Counted from the stretch's first letter, positions 1 to 14,952 are shown. The stretch: 64,000 bases of DNA from Silene conica (GCA_029255685.2 CM055311.2:18622952-18686951), one strand, 5' to 3'. The notes: generated by a model from the letters alone, not told the origin. Made by a program: numbers and translations.

Positions 1-3000
1 TTCACTTTAATGGGGTTCAATATGGTCTTACCATCCCATTTGAATTTTACATGACCTGGGGTGAGTTATAAATAACTCAAATAATGAATGCATTATCACA
101 TATGTAAAATTGATGGCATATCAATTACTACATAATCTATAATTCATACTTGTATAGTATCACATCTCAACTCAATTGAAATGACATGATTTATCATGTT
201 AAGCCTATAAGAAGGCCTTTGGTTAGTAAGACTTAACAACTTTTGTGCTTCACATAACCTTACTATAATTTCCCTTGGTTATGCATAATCTCATTATGCT
301 AACCTTACGAGTACGTGTCTTGATCAATATCTAGACACAAGCTTTCTAACAATAGAATAGCTCCCACTGTTTTCACAGTGTCTGAGAGACTCTTCCCTCT
401 ATTATATCTCATAGATATAAGTGTACTCATATTTGTTGAATACCTTCATTGTTCTACTGTCTAGAATAATTCTAACAGATTTCTTCCTTTATGATTGTAG
501 TCAAAATGGTTCTCTAACCATCCATATGTGTTTTGAACATGGTATTGTGCAACTCTTTGCACATTAAACCAATGAAATATCCAAACATTTAGCTTCATCC
601 TTTTAGTACTTATTCAGTAGTATTTGATGAACTATATGGCTACACATAGAGATTTCTCTCCAAATTCGATTTGTAACATTTCGTCATACTCCAGGTATAC
701 GAAGTTTGATAATGGTAATACATCTTAGCGTAAAGAATTGATCCTGCAGCGGAAGCATGTGGATTCAATTTCTATAGTTCAAAACATTTGATCTTACCCT
801 TATTCTTATCGACATAAGAATATGTACTTATACGCTAATATCCATTAATAGGATATCCTAGTGATGTATTTATTCCTTTTACAAGTCTTTATCATTCATA
901 ATGATCTTTATCATTTATAATGTCTAACATGTCACATTCATGTAAGACTAGAGACTTAACTTTACTCCCACTAAACTTCATGTATAAACATAACTTCTTG
1001 ACTTTCAAGAAAATGTTTATCACATGATCAAAATAAAGAATTCAACCTTTTGACATTTCCTTTTTAGGATAGTTGCGATTTTACAAAGCTCATACTCGAT
1101 GACTTTTAAAATCCAACATGTCAAAATATTTGAACTCGAAGCCATGTTATTGCGTGGAAAACTCTTTGCCACCAATTTATCTAATTCAACTCTTGTCATC
1201 CTTTCTTAGGATAGTTGTGATTTTCAAACCTCATCGTAGATGATTTTAAAATCCAACAACATTATTTGATCCGATTTTAATATAGATCCGTTGTTGCGTG
1301 TGAAACCCTTTCCACCAATCAACTGAGCTATTTCGGATTTAGGTAGAGTCGAAACTAAATAAAGCATTTATACAAGTTACAAGTTCGTTGCACTAAGAAG
1401 GCAACATTACACTCGCAAACTTAATTTTCGAATGAAATTTCCACTTATCTCAACTAGGAAGAACATTTTCCTATTGCATCATACTGAAATTGTGGCTCTA
1501 TAATAATTTCTCCCACTCTGTCTAAAAGAAATAATCCTCCTTTCTTTATAGACAGCATCATGAGCCACAAACCTTTTGTTCTCATGATCATATAGGAAAA
1601 TTTGTCATTCGAAATAGGCTACAACTTAGGCACCTTGCCTATTCATATCTCATATGACTTGTATGCTCATGCTTTATAGCATAGCGGAAAATAAATGCTC
1701 GACAAAATCGGAATAGAAAATAACTCCCACTCAATTGTAAAGATTTAATCATATCTCATACGATTCAATACTACTTTCTTGCCCATTCTGTGCTTATGAA
1801 AGTAAACTTGTGATACATTATCACACTCTATTTGGTGTAAATTACTAGGTTCAATTAGATCACTATCTAATTCCAAGAACATTTTCTTGAGCCATTTCAC
1901 ATGTATTCACAACGAGAATTTCTTGTGCGTTGATTTCCTCAATCGAAGATGGACCTCATCTACTTGAGGATAGATCCTCTAAATAAAGTATTTCTACTTC
2001 GGTAGAAAGATGAATTAAAATATCTTTCTTGATTTAAAATTTCACTCACCTACACACTTTAAAGTGTTTATAGGGTGAATGACTTGCCTTGAATGCAAGA
2101 TACGCATAACCTATGAGATTCTTAACCTCAAATGCGACTTTCAATCGAGAAATGAGGAAAAATTTGGGGCACCAACTCGAGTTTTAGGATATATATGACA
2201 TTTCCACCTTAGTTTTGGAATATAATTACCTTGATTCGTATGGCCTAACCATGAATCAATTTGTGGTAACATTGAGTACAACATTTGTTTCAATTGCGTA
2301 ATGGTAAGACTTTTTACCTTTTATGCAAAACTCAAATTAAATTTAGAGATGATGTACATAATAACTATTATTAATGTATTACTCTAAAATCCAAAACTTG
2401 GTTCTGCATAATATGACATGTAAATGTCGTATAGATGAAGTGGCAACTACTTTAGTTCCATTTACGTTTATCATTCAAATTGTCATGCGATTTTCTTCAC
2501 GTTAGGACGATAGCATTTACAAGAACCCTCGGATCGTGTTATTAACACATCCTCCTCTAAATACCCATTTAGAATAGTAGGTCTTGTCATTCTTTTACCA
2601 TAGTTCAATCATATGAAAATGGAATTTTTAACGTGAATCATCAATTTGCACTCAAATGCAAACAATGTAGAATGAAAACTTAATGTCATAAGTATTACCT
2701 AAGAAATATGTTGGAGTCATATTACTTCCAACATCCTTAGACTTTACAATTTGGAGTAGTTTCTAACTTCGTGTCTTACACGATTTTTTCTCAACCTCGT
2801 TCTCTTCTTAACTACTTAAGAAAGATTCGGTCTTCTCATAGCTCCCACTTACTTCAAGAATTATTACTTGAAGAAGACCTTTTCTTCAATTAATTCCAAA
2901 TTAATTTCTCATAGGAGTTAATGTCTATGAAGTGAGGTGGTATTGGTTACAATGATTTTCTCAAATCAATTTACCAATTTATATCAACTTCGTCATGTTC

Positions 3001-4859
3001 TTAACCCTTAAGTTTTAGACGATAAGTTATTAAATTGAGCAATAAGACTTTAGAACCATGTATGAATAGAAGATTTAATCAACACTTTTTGACTAAAATC
3101 ACTTCTATTTAAGTTTCTTTATAAGAAATCATAATGGTTTAATAGGAATTTTAAGATGTTAATCTTATGTTTGCATAGGACCCTCCTATCAAATTCTATG
3201 GAATAGAATAATTCCTACGGACCTTGTTCATAACCAAAGACACGGTTTTAAGTGAGGAGAAAGAGATTCTATTTGTCGATATAGCATTAGATGTTTAGCG
3301 GAGATATTGGTTACAATCGAATGATATTATATAGGAGTAAAAATGAACAATTATAAAACAATAAATTAAGGAAAAACAAACATTCATCATTTTGATTCAA
3401 CTTGTAAATATTTTAACAAGTTAAAGCATCTATAAAATGACCTCTATCCAATTTTATAAATGATTCCAAGACCCAAACCCATGCCACCGAAATCGTGAAC
3501 CACTGGAACTCCGACCCAATGATATGGTTTGGTGGGTTAAAATTTTAACCGATTCTACCATAGAACTCTTGGTTGATGAAAAATCATTATTTATTCATCT
3601 TAGCCCGGAACACATTGACCACTGGTCCTCTACACTTCCGTTGAGTACAAACCAAATTTCAATTGCATCGGGATGCGATCCGCCCACTGGACTGAATCCA
3701 CCCCATTGCCCCACTTATCCTACGTAATGAGGTTCGTACTGCCCACTGGACTAGCACCACCCCACGAAATAGAAGCTCATGGGTTCTACTATTTGGTAAG
3801 GCTAATCCTCAATTGTTTTGTTTAATATAGAGGTCTTGTCAATTTATTATCTATCTCCTTTAAGCGAATTAAATTGGTGAACTCGATAATTATAACTGAC
3901 ACGGTCGTTTATAACGATCTAAACTAATATGCATGTTTATGGCGATTTGGCTATGCATGCAAACATATTAAAATGCAAAAGTAAAAGCAATAAAGCAATA
4001 AAATCCTAGTATGGCCTCCCTAGTAATAGTAAAAACTATTTAACTATTACAAATTCGGAAACCAACTCCATGGTCCCTTGAACTTCATTGGCACGCCATC
4101 CAAGAAAACACCGTCTTGTCGGAACTCCTTTCCGTATGGCACCGTCTTTTGGATCTCCGGAATTACAATAAAATAATACAACTATTCTTTTGTAAAACTG
4201 AAAATTTAAATTACAACCCGTGATACGAGATCACATAAATTACAACCGAATCAATATTCCCTTTCATTACGGGTAATATTGATTAAAACTAAGGCCATAC
4301 TAAGAAAAATTACATAATTCCAAATTATATAAATAACATTCAAAATATGACATTCATATTAAATAAATTGCAATAAATAAAATATGTATGCACATGCTCA
4401 ATTTTTAATGCCAAATCGCCTTATGGGAGCAAATATCTCATATTTGTTTACGGTTTTACGGATATGCGCGATTTTAACTATTAAAATCATCAAAATTACA
4501 TAAATCTCATTTATGTCCAAGTTAATCATCCTAACTTACTTTAGGAATCAATGTTTAGTCTCTACTAATATTTGATCATGATCTAACTTGATTTTGCATT
4601 ATTGTTCATAAATTATTTGTATTTTCGGGAAAAATAAACAAAATACGGCCAAATGAGTCAATAAAATTCGAAATTTAAAATTCAAAAATTTTAAACTTTC
4701 TGGAAATTTTCTAAAAATTCAGAAATTAATAAAATGGTCTTTTGCATATGTTTATGGTTTATTTCTTAAATAAATCGTATAAAAGCCGTTTTTATGGTTT
4801 AAAATCCGATTTAAATTATAAAAACTTGCAATAATTTGCCATAAAATTTTAGTCATCCT

Positions 4860-4862
<3 letters not shown>

Positions 4863-4932
<70 letters not shown>
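4863..4932. repeat. (AT)n microsatellite
   Basis: A pure AT dinucleotide run of about 70 bp inside the left internal copy. The minus-strand reading frame made of alternating Ile-Tyr across it is an artefact of the repeat. Confidence 0.95.
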
Positions 4933-4934
<2 letters not shown>

Positions 4935-5853
4935 GAAAATGACCAAAAAATACAGACCATACCCGAAATTTTATTTTTACGACTCATAAATTACGATTAT
5001 TTGCTAATTAACTCATTAGAAAATAATAATCATAAAAAACAGAAAATTTTTGATATCCAACTTTTAGATCTGATGTTCCTATCATATAAGACATCTATGG
5101 GTAAAATTTCATGCCATAATATTAAGATTAACTATTTTTAACACAATAAGTCACTATTTATCCGATTTTAACCATTAAAATCATAAATCATGCATCACTT
5201 GAGAATAAATTCCCAAAACTTACATACATACTGTAAATATTGCATGTGACATTGTGTATAGTTTTTATGGCAAAATTCCAACTATAACTATTAAAGTCGA
5301 ATTTAAGTCATTATTAATCCGATTTTTACTATAAAAATCATTAATCATGCAAAATAAGTCCAATATTTCGAAAATTCATACAGGAACTTTATATATTGCA
5401 TGTGACTTCTCATAAAATTTTTAAGGTCAAATTCGAAATATAACCCTATATACCCATTTTAACTCATATTATGACTATTTATCTCATAAAATTCATAATC
5501 CATGCATATTAACTCCATTTCTTACGAAAAATCATATACAATATATTAAATATGCATGTGAGAACATATCAAAAAATCTCGGCCAGAAACTATTTTTAGC
5601 TATTTTTCCCATTAATTGTTGTTTAAAACCGATTTAAACTACAAAATATACAAATAAATATAAAAATGAACAATAAAAATCCATAAAATTATTTTTATGT
5701 CCTAAAACCATTTTAGAATCAGAAACTTTAACATGCAAAATTATTTTGTGATTTATCATAATAAATACAAAATATTTCGAAATTTTCGAAATATGTATGT
5801 TAATCCGTTTTAACATAAAACATGAATCCGATCATGCATGCAACAACCGTAAT

Positions 5854-5865
5854 GCTCTGATACCA
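5854..5865 (-). other. Primer binding site, initiator tRNA-Met type
   Basis: The minus strand reads TGGTATCAGAGC two bases inside the LTR boundary. This is the complement of the 3' end of plant initiator tRNA-Met used by most Ty1/copia elements. It fixes the orientation as minus and marks 5868-7154 as the 5' LTR of the left unit. Confidence 0.88.
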
Positions 5866-5867
5866 AT

Positions 5868-7154
5868 TGTTGGAAACTAGTTCCCTTATTTTATACTCAA
5901 ATCTAATGTGAGTTTTGTTTCTTTAAGTTTAGGTCATAAAACTTAATTAGACCTTATGCATGCATGATGATATCATAAGATGTAATGGTCCTTACATTGG
6001 TTTTAGAAGGTTTATACTCAATAATCACCTATTATTTGAGTCTTCAAGCCACCGAAATTACCCTTAAACGATCTAACAAAAATCGTCTCCTAAAGGTGCG
6101 TATCAAGGACCCGATCTCAAACTATTACTAATTTTGTTACTAGAAAATTAGTATTAGTATACTAGAAATATTAATAATATTACCCTTAATATTATTAGTA
6201 ATGGAAATAATTGTTTCTTAGTAAAAACTATTTTGCTTAGAAACTTAGAGAGAATAAGGTTTGTAGTGTGTGTGTTAGCACCAAAAGACTTAGCCAAAAA
6301 TTAGTAGTCTTTTGTGAAGTGTGTTGTAGTGTATTTAAAGAGCAAAGGTGAGCTACCTTGCTCACTCTTGGCCGGCAATCAAGAGCCAAAATTGGCCTAT
6401 GCATGCCTCTTATGCTCTTACACAAAGTGAGCAATATTCCTTACAATATTCTCTTCACTTCATACACTCAACCTCTTGTATACTAGCACACACTATCATC
6501 ACCCACATGACCATCATTTACACGGTTCAAATGGGTCTAATTATAGACCCATTTTATCTTTGTCAATTGTGTTAATTTGTAACATGTCACATATGTTCCA
6601 TAACACATGACCCAATTTGTTAATTGTGCAATTTTAACTATTAAAATTCATAATTTACAAACTTATTACATTTAAATAATTACACTAATAATTTCGAAAT
6701 TATTATTGTATAAAAATGTAATGTCATAATTTAATTACAACTCTTTGTAATTTTATGATCAACCGTGTTCATTCTCAATTTAATCGTTTCCCAAACGAAT
6801 AAATAAAAACCGAGTAATAAAACTATTTTATTACTTTGACTATTATTATTATAATCCCATTATAAAAATATTCGTCATATAAAATTATTTCCAAAATTTC
6901 CAGTTATTAATTAATTTGTATCCAATACAATATTAATTAATTATTCCATTGAGACGGAATTCCCTAAAGATATGACCTTAAGGGATCAACTGATCACCAC
7001 CATCATATGACGATAATGTCAAACTCTAGACAGCCAATCATTATCGATAAATGTTGATCAGTCGACTTTAAAAGAGTAACACTCCCAGTTGTGTTTCATT
7101 CAAATGAGTTTTAATTACGTCAACACACTATTGTCGAGGACACTTCCTCCAACA
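5868..7154 (-). mobile_element. Shared LTR between the two tandem units
   Basis: 1287 bp beginning TGTTGGAAAC and ending CCTCCAACA, with TG/CA ends inside a short inverted repeat. It acts at once as the 5' LTR of the left unit (PBS on its left) and the 3' LTR of the right unit (polypurine tract on its right). By eye it differs from the LTR at 13666 at only about three positions, near 6453, 6956 and 7077, so the duplication or insertion is recent. Confidence 0.9.
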
Positions 7155-7164
7155 ATCTCCCACT
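7155..7164 (-). other. Polypurine tract of the right unit
   Basis: The minus strand reads AAGTGGGAGAT directly against the LTR. This is the purine-rich tract that primes plus-strand synthesis in LTR elements, and it marks the 3' end of the right unit's interior. Confidence 0.75.
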
Positions 7165-10100
7165 TGTCCGAGACAAGTGTGTGTTACCAATTCTCTTGCC
7201 CCATTACTATCTCCCACTCAATGCATGGCGTCCTCTCAGGTCGTGCCGGCAATTGATTAAAATCTAGAGTGGTTTATCTCGATCTGGAGTTTATAACTAC
7301 TGACCGGAATTATCTACCATAGATACCTTCCGAGTGTGGCCACGCATTTCTAGTTATTATTCTCCTCGAGTGGCCTAGAGATATTTCTCAACCCTGACAA
7401 GGGGTGGACAATTCCCAATCAACTTATTCCTTCCGGCTGGCCACAGCCCATCATAACCCAAAATATGTCCTTATAAACCCCAGTTACGAAGGTGTTAGGA
7501 CATAAATCAAAGTTAATCTGAAAACTGTGCCACCTCAGAGAACAGTCATTAGTCCAAGAACTGACTCATGTGAAACACGATAGATGCTCCCGCCACGACC
7601 AGGCAGTCTTTTAATAAGAGTACGCCAGAGCTCTATCAGCGGTCATTAGCCCGGCAAATGTGTCTTAACATGTCTATGCCTAGGTGATCGATTAGTCATC
7701 CCGTATGACTCTATGGCAATTGAACTCGCCATCAATCGCATCACACATCCGGTTGCATTGAGATGTCACCTCACTTAAGCAACTAGGGGCGAGGTCATGA
7801 TAATTCAATTCACTTTAATGGGGTTCAATATGGTCTTACCATCCCATTTGAATTTTACATGACCTGGGGTGAGTTATAAATAACTCAAATAATGAATGCA
7901 TTATCACATATGTAAAATTGATGGCATATCAATTACTACATAATCTATAATTCATACTTGTATAGTATCACATCTCAACTCAATTGAAATGACATGATTT
8001 ATCATGTTAAGCCTATAAGAAGGCCTTTGGTTAGTAAGACTTAACAACTTTTGTGCTTCACATAACCTTACTATAATTTCCCTTGGTTATGCATAATCTC
8101 ATTATGCTAACCTTACGAGTACGTGTCTTGATCAATATCTAGACACAAGCTTTCTAACAATAGAATAGCTCCCACTGTTTTCACAGTGTCTGAGAGACTC
8201 TTCCCTCTATTATATCTCATAGATATAAGTGTACTCATATTTGTTGAATACCTTCATTGTTCTACTGTCTAGAATAATTCTAACAGATTTCTTCCTTTAT
8301 GATTGTAGTCAAAATGGTTCTCTAACCATCCATATGTGTTTTGAACATGGTATTGTGCAACTCTTTGCACATTAAACCAATGAAATATCCAAACATTTAG
8401 CTTCATCCTTTTAGTACTTATTCAGTAGTATTTGATGAACTATATGGCTACACATAGAGATTTCTCTCCAAATTCGATTTGTAACATTTCGTCATACTCC
8501 AGGTATACGAAGTTTGATAATGGTAATACATCTTAGCGTAAAGAATTGATCCTGCAGCGGAAGCATGTGGATTCAATTTCTATAGTTCAAAACATTTGAT
8601 CTTACCCTTATTCTTATCGACATAAGAATATGTACTTATACGCTAATATCCATTAATAGGATATCCTAGTGATGTATTTATTCCTTTTACAAGTCTTTAT
8701 CATTCATAATGATCTTTATCATTTATAATGTCTAACATGTCACATTCATGTAAGACTAGAGACTTAACTTTACTCCCACTAAACTTCATGTATAAACATA
8801 ACTTCTTGACTTTCAAGAAAATGTTTATCACATGATCAAAATAAAGAATTCAACCTTTTGACATTTCCTTTTTAGGATAGTTGCGATTTTACAAAGCTCA
8901 TACTCGATGACTTTTAAAATCCAACATGTCAAAATATTTGAACTCGAAGCCATGTTATTGCGTGGAAAACTCTTTGCCACCAATTTATCTAATTCAACTC
9001 TTGTCATCCTTTCTTAGGATAGTTGTGATTTTCAAACCTCATCGTAGATGATTTTAAAATCCAACAACATTATTTGATCCGATTTTAATATAGATCCGTT
9101 GTTGCGTGTGAAACCCTTTCCACCAATCAACTGAGCTATTTCGGATTTAGGTAGAGTCGAAACTAAATAAAGCATTTATACAAGTTACAAGTTCGTTGCA
9201 CTAAGAAGGCAACATTACACTCGCAAACTTAATTTTCGAATGAAATTTCCACTTATCTCAACTAGGAAGAACATTTTCCTATTGCATCATACTGAAATTG
9301 TGGCTCTATAATAATTTCTCCCACTCTGTCTAAAAGAAATAATCCTCCTTTCTTTATAGACAGCATCATGAGCCACAAACCTTTTGTTCTCATGATCATA
9401 TAGGAAAATTTGTCATTCGAAATAGGCTACAACTTAGGCACCTTGCCTATTCATATCTCATATGACTTGTATGCTCATGCTTTATAGCATAGCGGAAAAT
9501 AAATGCTCGACAAAATCGGAATAGAAAATAACTCCCACTCAATTGTAAAGATTTAATCATATCTCATACGATTCAATACTACTTTCTTGCCCATTCTGTG
9601 CTTATGAAAGTAAACTTGTGATACATTATCACACTCTATTTGGTGTAAATTACTAGGTTCAATTAGATCACTATCTAATTCCAAGAACATTTTCTTGAGC
9701 CATTTCACATGTATTCACAACGAGAATTTCTTGTGCGTTGATTTCCTCAATCGAAGATGGACCTCATCTACTTGAGGATAGATCCTCTAAATAAAGTATT
9801 TCTACTTCGGTAGAAAGATGAATTAAAATATCTTTCTTGATTTAAAATTTCACTCACCTACACACTTTAAAGTGTTTATAGGGTGAATGACTTGCCTTGA
9901 ATGCAAGATACGCATAACCTATGAGATTCTTAACCTCAAATGCGACTTTCAATCGAGAAATGAGGAAAAATTTGGGGCACCAACTCGAGTTTTAGGATAC
10001 ATATGACATTTCCACCTTAGTTTTGGAATATAATTACCTTGATTCGTATGGCCTAACCATGAATCAATTTGTGGTAACATTGAGTACAACATTTGTTTCA

Positions 10101-12651
10101 ATTGCGTAATGGTAAGACTTTTTACCTTTTATGCAAAACTCAAATTAAATTTAGAGATGATGTACATAATAACTATTATTAATGTATTACTCTAAAATCC
10201 AAAACTTGGTTCAGCATAATATGACATGTAAATGTCGTATAGATGAAGTGGCAACTACTTTAGTTCCATTTACGTTTATCATTCAAATTGTCATGCGATT
10301 TTCTTCACGTTAGGACGATAGGATTTACAAGAACCCTCGGATCGTGTTATTATCACATCCTCTAAATACCCGTTTAGAATAGTAGGTCTTGTCATTCTTT
10401 TACCATAGTTCAATCATATGAAAATGGAATTTCTAACGTGAATCATCAATTTGCACTCAAATGCAAACAATGTAGAATGAAAACTTAATGTCATAAGTAT
10501 TACCTAAGAAATATGTTGGAGTCATATTACCTCCAACATCCTTAGACTTTACAATTTGGAGTAGTTTCTAACTTCGTGTCTTACACGATTTTCTCTCAAC
10601 CTCGTTCTCTTCTTAACTACTTAAGAAAGATTCGGTCTTCTCATAGCTCCCACTTACTTCAAGAATTATTACTTGAAGAAGACCTTTTCTTCAATTAATT
10701 TCTCATAGGAGTTAATGTCTATGAAGTGAGGTGGTATTGGTTACAATGATTTTCTCAAATCAATTTACCAATTTATATCAACTTCGTCATGTTCTTAACC
10801 CTTAAGTTTTAGACGATAAGTTATTAAATTGAGCAATAAGACTTTAGAACCATGTATGAATAGAAGATTTAATCAACACTTTTTGACTAAAATCACTTCT
10901 ATTTAAGTTTCTTTATAAGAAATCATAATGGTTTAATAGGAATTTTAAGATGTTAATCTTATGTTTGCATAGGACCCTCCTATCAAATTCTATGGAATAG
11001 AATAATTCCTACGGACCTTGTTCATAACCAAAGACACGGTTTTAAGTGAGGAGAAAGAGATTATATTTGTCGATATAGCATTAGATGTTTAGCGGAGATA
11101 TTGGTTACAATCGAATGATATTATATAGGAGTAAAAATGAACAATTATAAAACAATAAATTAAGGAAAAACAAACATTCATCATTTTGATTCAACTTGTA
11201 AATATTTTAACAAGTTAAAGCATCTATAAAATGACCTCTATCCAATTTTATAAATGATTCTAAGACCCAAACCCATGCCACCGAAATCGTGAACCACTGG
11301 AACTCCGACCCAATGATATGGTTTGGTGGGTTAAAATTTTAACCGGTTCTACCATAGAACTCTTGGTTGATGAAAAATCATTATTTATTCATCTTAGCCC
11401 GGAACACATTGACCACTGGTCCTCTACACTTCCGTTGAGTACAAACCAAATTTCAATTGCATCGGGATGCGATCCGCCCACTGGACTGAATCCACCCCAT
11501 TGCCCCACTTATCCTACGTAATGAGGTTTGTACTGCCCACTGGACTAGCACCACCCCACGAAATAGAAGCTCATGTGTTCTACTATTTGGTAAGGCTAAT
11601 CCTCAATTGTTTTGTTTAATATAGAGGTCTTGTCAATTTATTATCTATCTCCTTTAAGCGAATTAAATTGGTGAACTCGATAATTATAACTGACACGGTC
11701 GTTTATAACGATCTAAACTAATATGCATGTTTATGGCGATTTGGCTATGCATGCAAACATATTAAAATGCAAAAGTAAAAGCAATAAAGCAATAAAATCC
11801 TAGTATGGCCTTCCTAGTAATAGTAAAAACTATTTAACTATTACAAATTCGGAAACCAACTCCATGGTCCCTTGAACTTCATTGGCACGCCATCCAAGAA
11901 AACACCGTCTTGTCGGAACTCCTTTCCGTATGGCACCGTCTTTTGGATCTCCGGAATTACAATAAAATAATACAACTATTCTTTTGTAAAACTGAAAATT
12001 TAAATTACAACCCGTGATACGAGATCACATAAATTACAACCGAATCAATATTCCCTTTCATTACGGGTAATATTGATTAAAACTAAGGCCATACTAAGAA
12101 AAATTACATAATTCCAAATTATATAAATAACATTCAAAATATGACATTCATATTAAATAAATTGCAATAAATAAAATATGTATGCACATGCTCAATTTTT
12201 AATGCCAAATCGCCTTATGGGAGCAAATATCTCATATTTGTTTACGGTTTTACGGATATGCGCGATTTTAACTATTAAAATCATCAAAATTACATAAATC
12301 TCATTTATGTCCAAGTTAATCATCCTAACTTACTTTAGGAATCAATGTTTAGTCTCTACTAATATTTGATCATGATCTAACTTGATTTTGCATTATTGTT
12401 CATAAATTATTTGTATTTTCGGGAAAAATAAACAAAATACGGCCAAATGAGTCAATAAAATTCGAAATTTAAAATTCAAAAATTTTAAACTTTCTGGAAA
12501 TTTTCTAAAAATTCAGAAATTAATAAAATGGTCTTTTGCATATGTTTATGGTTTATTTCTTAAATAAATCGTATAAAAGCCGTTTTTATGGTTTAAAATC
12601 CGATTTAAATTATAAAAACTTGCAATAATTTGCCATAAAATTTTAGTCATC

Positions 12652-12654
<3 letters not shown>

Positions 12655-12730
<76 letters not shown>
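12655..12730. repeat. (AT)n microsatellite, right copy
   Basis: Counterpart of the AT run at 4863, about 4-6 bp longer. It is one of the few length differences between the two tandem units. Confidence 0.93.
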
Positions 12731-12732
<2 letters not shown>

Positions 12733-13665
12733 GAAAATGACCAAAAAATACAGACCATACCCGAAATTTTATTTTTACGACTCATAAATTACGATTATTA
12801 GCTAATTAACTCATTAGAAAATAATAATCATAAAAAACAGAAAATTTTTGATATCCAACTTTTAGATCTGATGTTCCTATCATATAAGACATCTATGGGT
12901 AAAATTTCATGCCATAATATTAAGATTAACTATTTTTAACACAATAAGTCACTATTTATCCGATTTTAACCATTAAAATCATAAATCATGCATCACTTGA
13001 GAATAAATTCCCAAAACTTACATACATACTGTAAATATTGCATGTGACATTGTGTAAAGTTTTTATGGCAAAATTCCAACTATAACTATTAAAGTCGAAT
13101 TTAAGTCATTATTAATCCGATTTTTACTATAAAAATCATTAATCATGCAAAATAAGTCCAATATTTCGAAAATTCATACAGGAACTTTATATATTGCATG
13201 TGACTTCTCATAAAATTTTTAAGGTCAAATTCGAAATATAACCCTATATACCCATTTTAACTCATATTATGACTATTTATCTCATAAAATTCATAATCCA
13301 TGCATATTAACTCCATTTCTTACGAAAAATCATATACAATATATTAAATATGCATGTGAGAACATATCAAAAAATCTCGGCCAGAAACTATTTTTAGCTA
13401 TTTTTCCCATTAATTGTTGTTTAAAACCGATTTAAACTACAAAATATACAAATAAATATAAAAATGAACAATAAAAATCCATAAAATTATTTTTATGTCC
13501 TAAAACAATTTTAGAATCAGAAACTTTAACATGCAAAATTATTTTGTGATTTATCATAATAAATACAAAATATTTCGAAATTTTCGAAATATGTATGTTA
13601 ATCCGTTTTAACATAAAACATGAATCCGATCATGCATGCAACAACCGTAATGCTCTGATACCAAT

Positions 13666-14952
13666 TGTTGGAAACTAGTTCCCTTATTTTATACTCAAAT
13701 CTAATGTGAGTTTTGTTTCTTTAAGTTTAGGTCATAAAACTTAATTAGACCTTATGCATGCATGATGATATCATAAGATGTAATGGTCCTTACATTGGTT
13801 TTAGAAGGTTTATACTCAATAATCACCTATTATTTGAGTCTTCAAGCCACCGAAATTACCCTTAAACGATCTAACAAAAATCGTCTCCTAAAGGTGCGTA
13901 TCAAGGACCCGATCTCAAACTATTACTAATTTTGTTACTAGAAAATTAGTATTAGTATACTAGAAATATTAATAATATTACCCTTAATATTATTAGTAAT
14001 GGAAATAATTGTTTCTTAGTAAAAACTATTTTGCTTAGAAACTTAGAGAGAATAAGGTTTGTAGTGTGTGTGTTAGCACCAAAAGACTTAGCCAAAAATT
14101 AGTAGTCTTTTGTGAAGTGTGTTGTAGTGTATTTAAAGAGCAAAGGTGAGCTACCTTGCTCACTCTTGGCCGGCAATCAAGAGCCAAAATTGGCCTATGC
14201 ATGCCTCTTATGCTCTTACACAAAGTGAGCAATATTCCTTACAATATTCTCTTTACTTCATACACTCAACCTCTTGTATACTAGCACACACTATCATCAC
14301 CCACATGACCATCATTTACACGGTTCAAATGGGTCTAATTATAGACCCATTTTATCTTTGTCAATTGTGTTAATTTGTAACATGTCACATATGTTCCATA
14401 ACACATGACCCAATTTGTTAATTGTGCAATTTTAACTATTAAAATTCATAATTTACAAACTTATTACATTTAAATAATTACACTAATAATTTCGAAATTA
14501 TTATTGTATAAAAATGTAATGTCATAATTTAATTACAACTCTTTGTAATTTTATGATCAACCGTGTTCATTCTCAATTTAATCGTTTCCCAAACGAATAA
14601 ATAAAAACCGAGTAATAAAACTATTTTATTACTTTGACTATTATTATTATAATCCCATTATAAAAATATTCGTCATATAAAATTATTTCCAAAATTTCCA
14701 GTTATTAATTAATTTGTATCCAATACAATATTAATTAATTATTCCATTGAGACGAAATTCCCTAAAGATATGACCTTAAGGGATCAACTGATCACCACCA
14801 TCATATGACGATAATGTCAAACTCTAGACAGCCAATCATTATCGATAAATGTTGATCAGTCGACTTTAAAAGAGTAAAACTCCCAGTTGTGTTTCATTCA
14901 AATGAGTTTTAATTACGTCAACACACTATTGTCGAGGACACTTCCTCCAACA
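13666..14952 (-). mobile_element. 5' LTR of the right tandem unit
   Basis: 1287 bp, nearly identical to 5868-7154. Its right end CCTCCAACA abuts a Ty3 integrase reading frame directly, so this is the outer boundary of the insertion. The target duplication cannot be tested because the other outer end lies left of the window. Confidence 0.9.

Larger units (their letters stand above)
1..5867 (-). mobile_element. Internal region of non-coding copia-primed LTR element, left copy (cut by window edge)
   Basis: AT-rich sequence without a coding frame of useful length on either strand. It ends at a minus-strand primer binding site next to the LTR at 5868, so the element reads right to left. The same sequence recurs at 7809-13665 with only scattered substitutions, 3-bp and 11-bp deletions in the right copy near 10360 and 10695, and a longer AT run there. 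Many GTGGGAG-type tracts (minus strand) are spread through it. A multi-kilobase non-coding interior between LTRs fits a LARD-type non-autonomous element that would borrow proteins from an autonomous Ty1/copia relative. Its family name is not known to me. Confidence 0.8.
7155..13665 (-). mobile_element. Internal region of non-coding copia-primed LTR element, right copy (complete)
   Basis: A complete interior of about 6.5 kb between two LTRs, with no recognisable gag, protease, integrase or reverse transcriptase in any frame. The GC-richer part at 7200-7800 beside the polypurine tract contains short inverted repeats and looks more conserved in style than the rest. From memory, similar non-coding blocks occur in other plant genomes, which would need a search. 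An (AT)n run lies at 12655-12730 and the PBS at 13652-13663. Confidence 0.82.

Noticed and set aside
3524-3727. 67-codon frame duplicated at 11318-11521
   Set aside because: Conserved only because the whole 7.8-kb unit is duplicated and nearly identical. No domain, splice or start context.
4752-4946. Minus-strand frame with long Ile-Tyr repeat (also at 12546-12785)
   Set aside because: It is the translation of an (AT)n microsatellite inside a non-coding retroelement interior.
6237-6575. Overlapping frames on both strands in the LTR (also at 14035-14373)
   Set aside because: They lie inside an LTR, overlap each other and match no family; recent duplication explains their presence in both copies.
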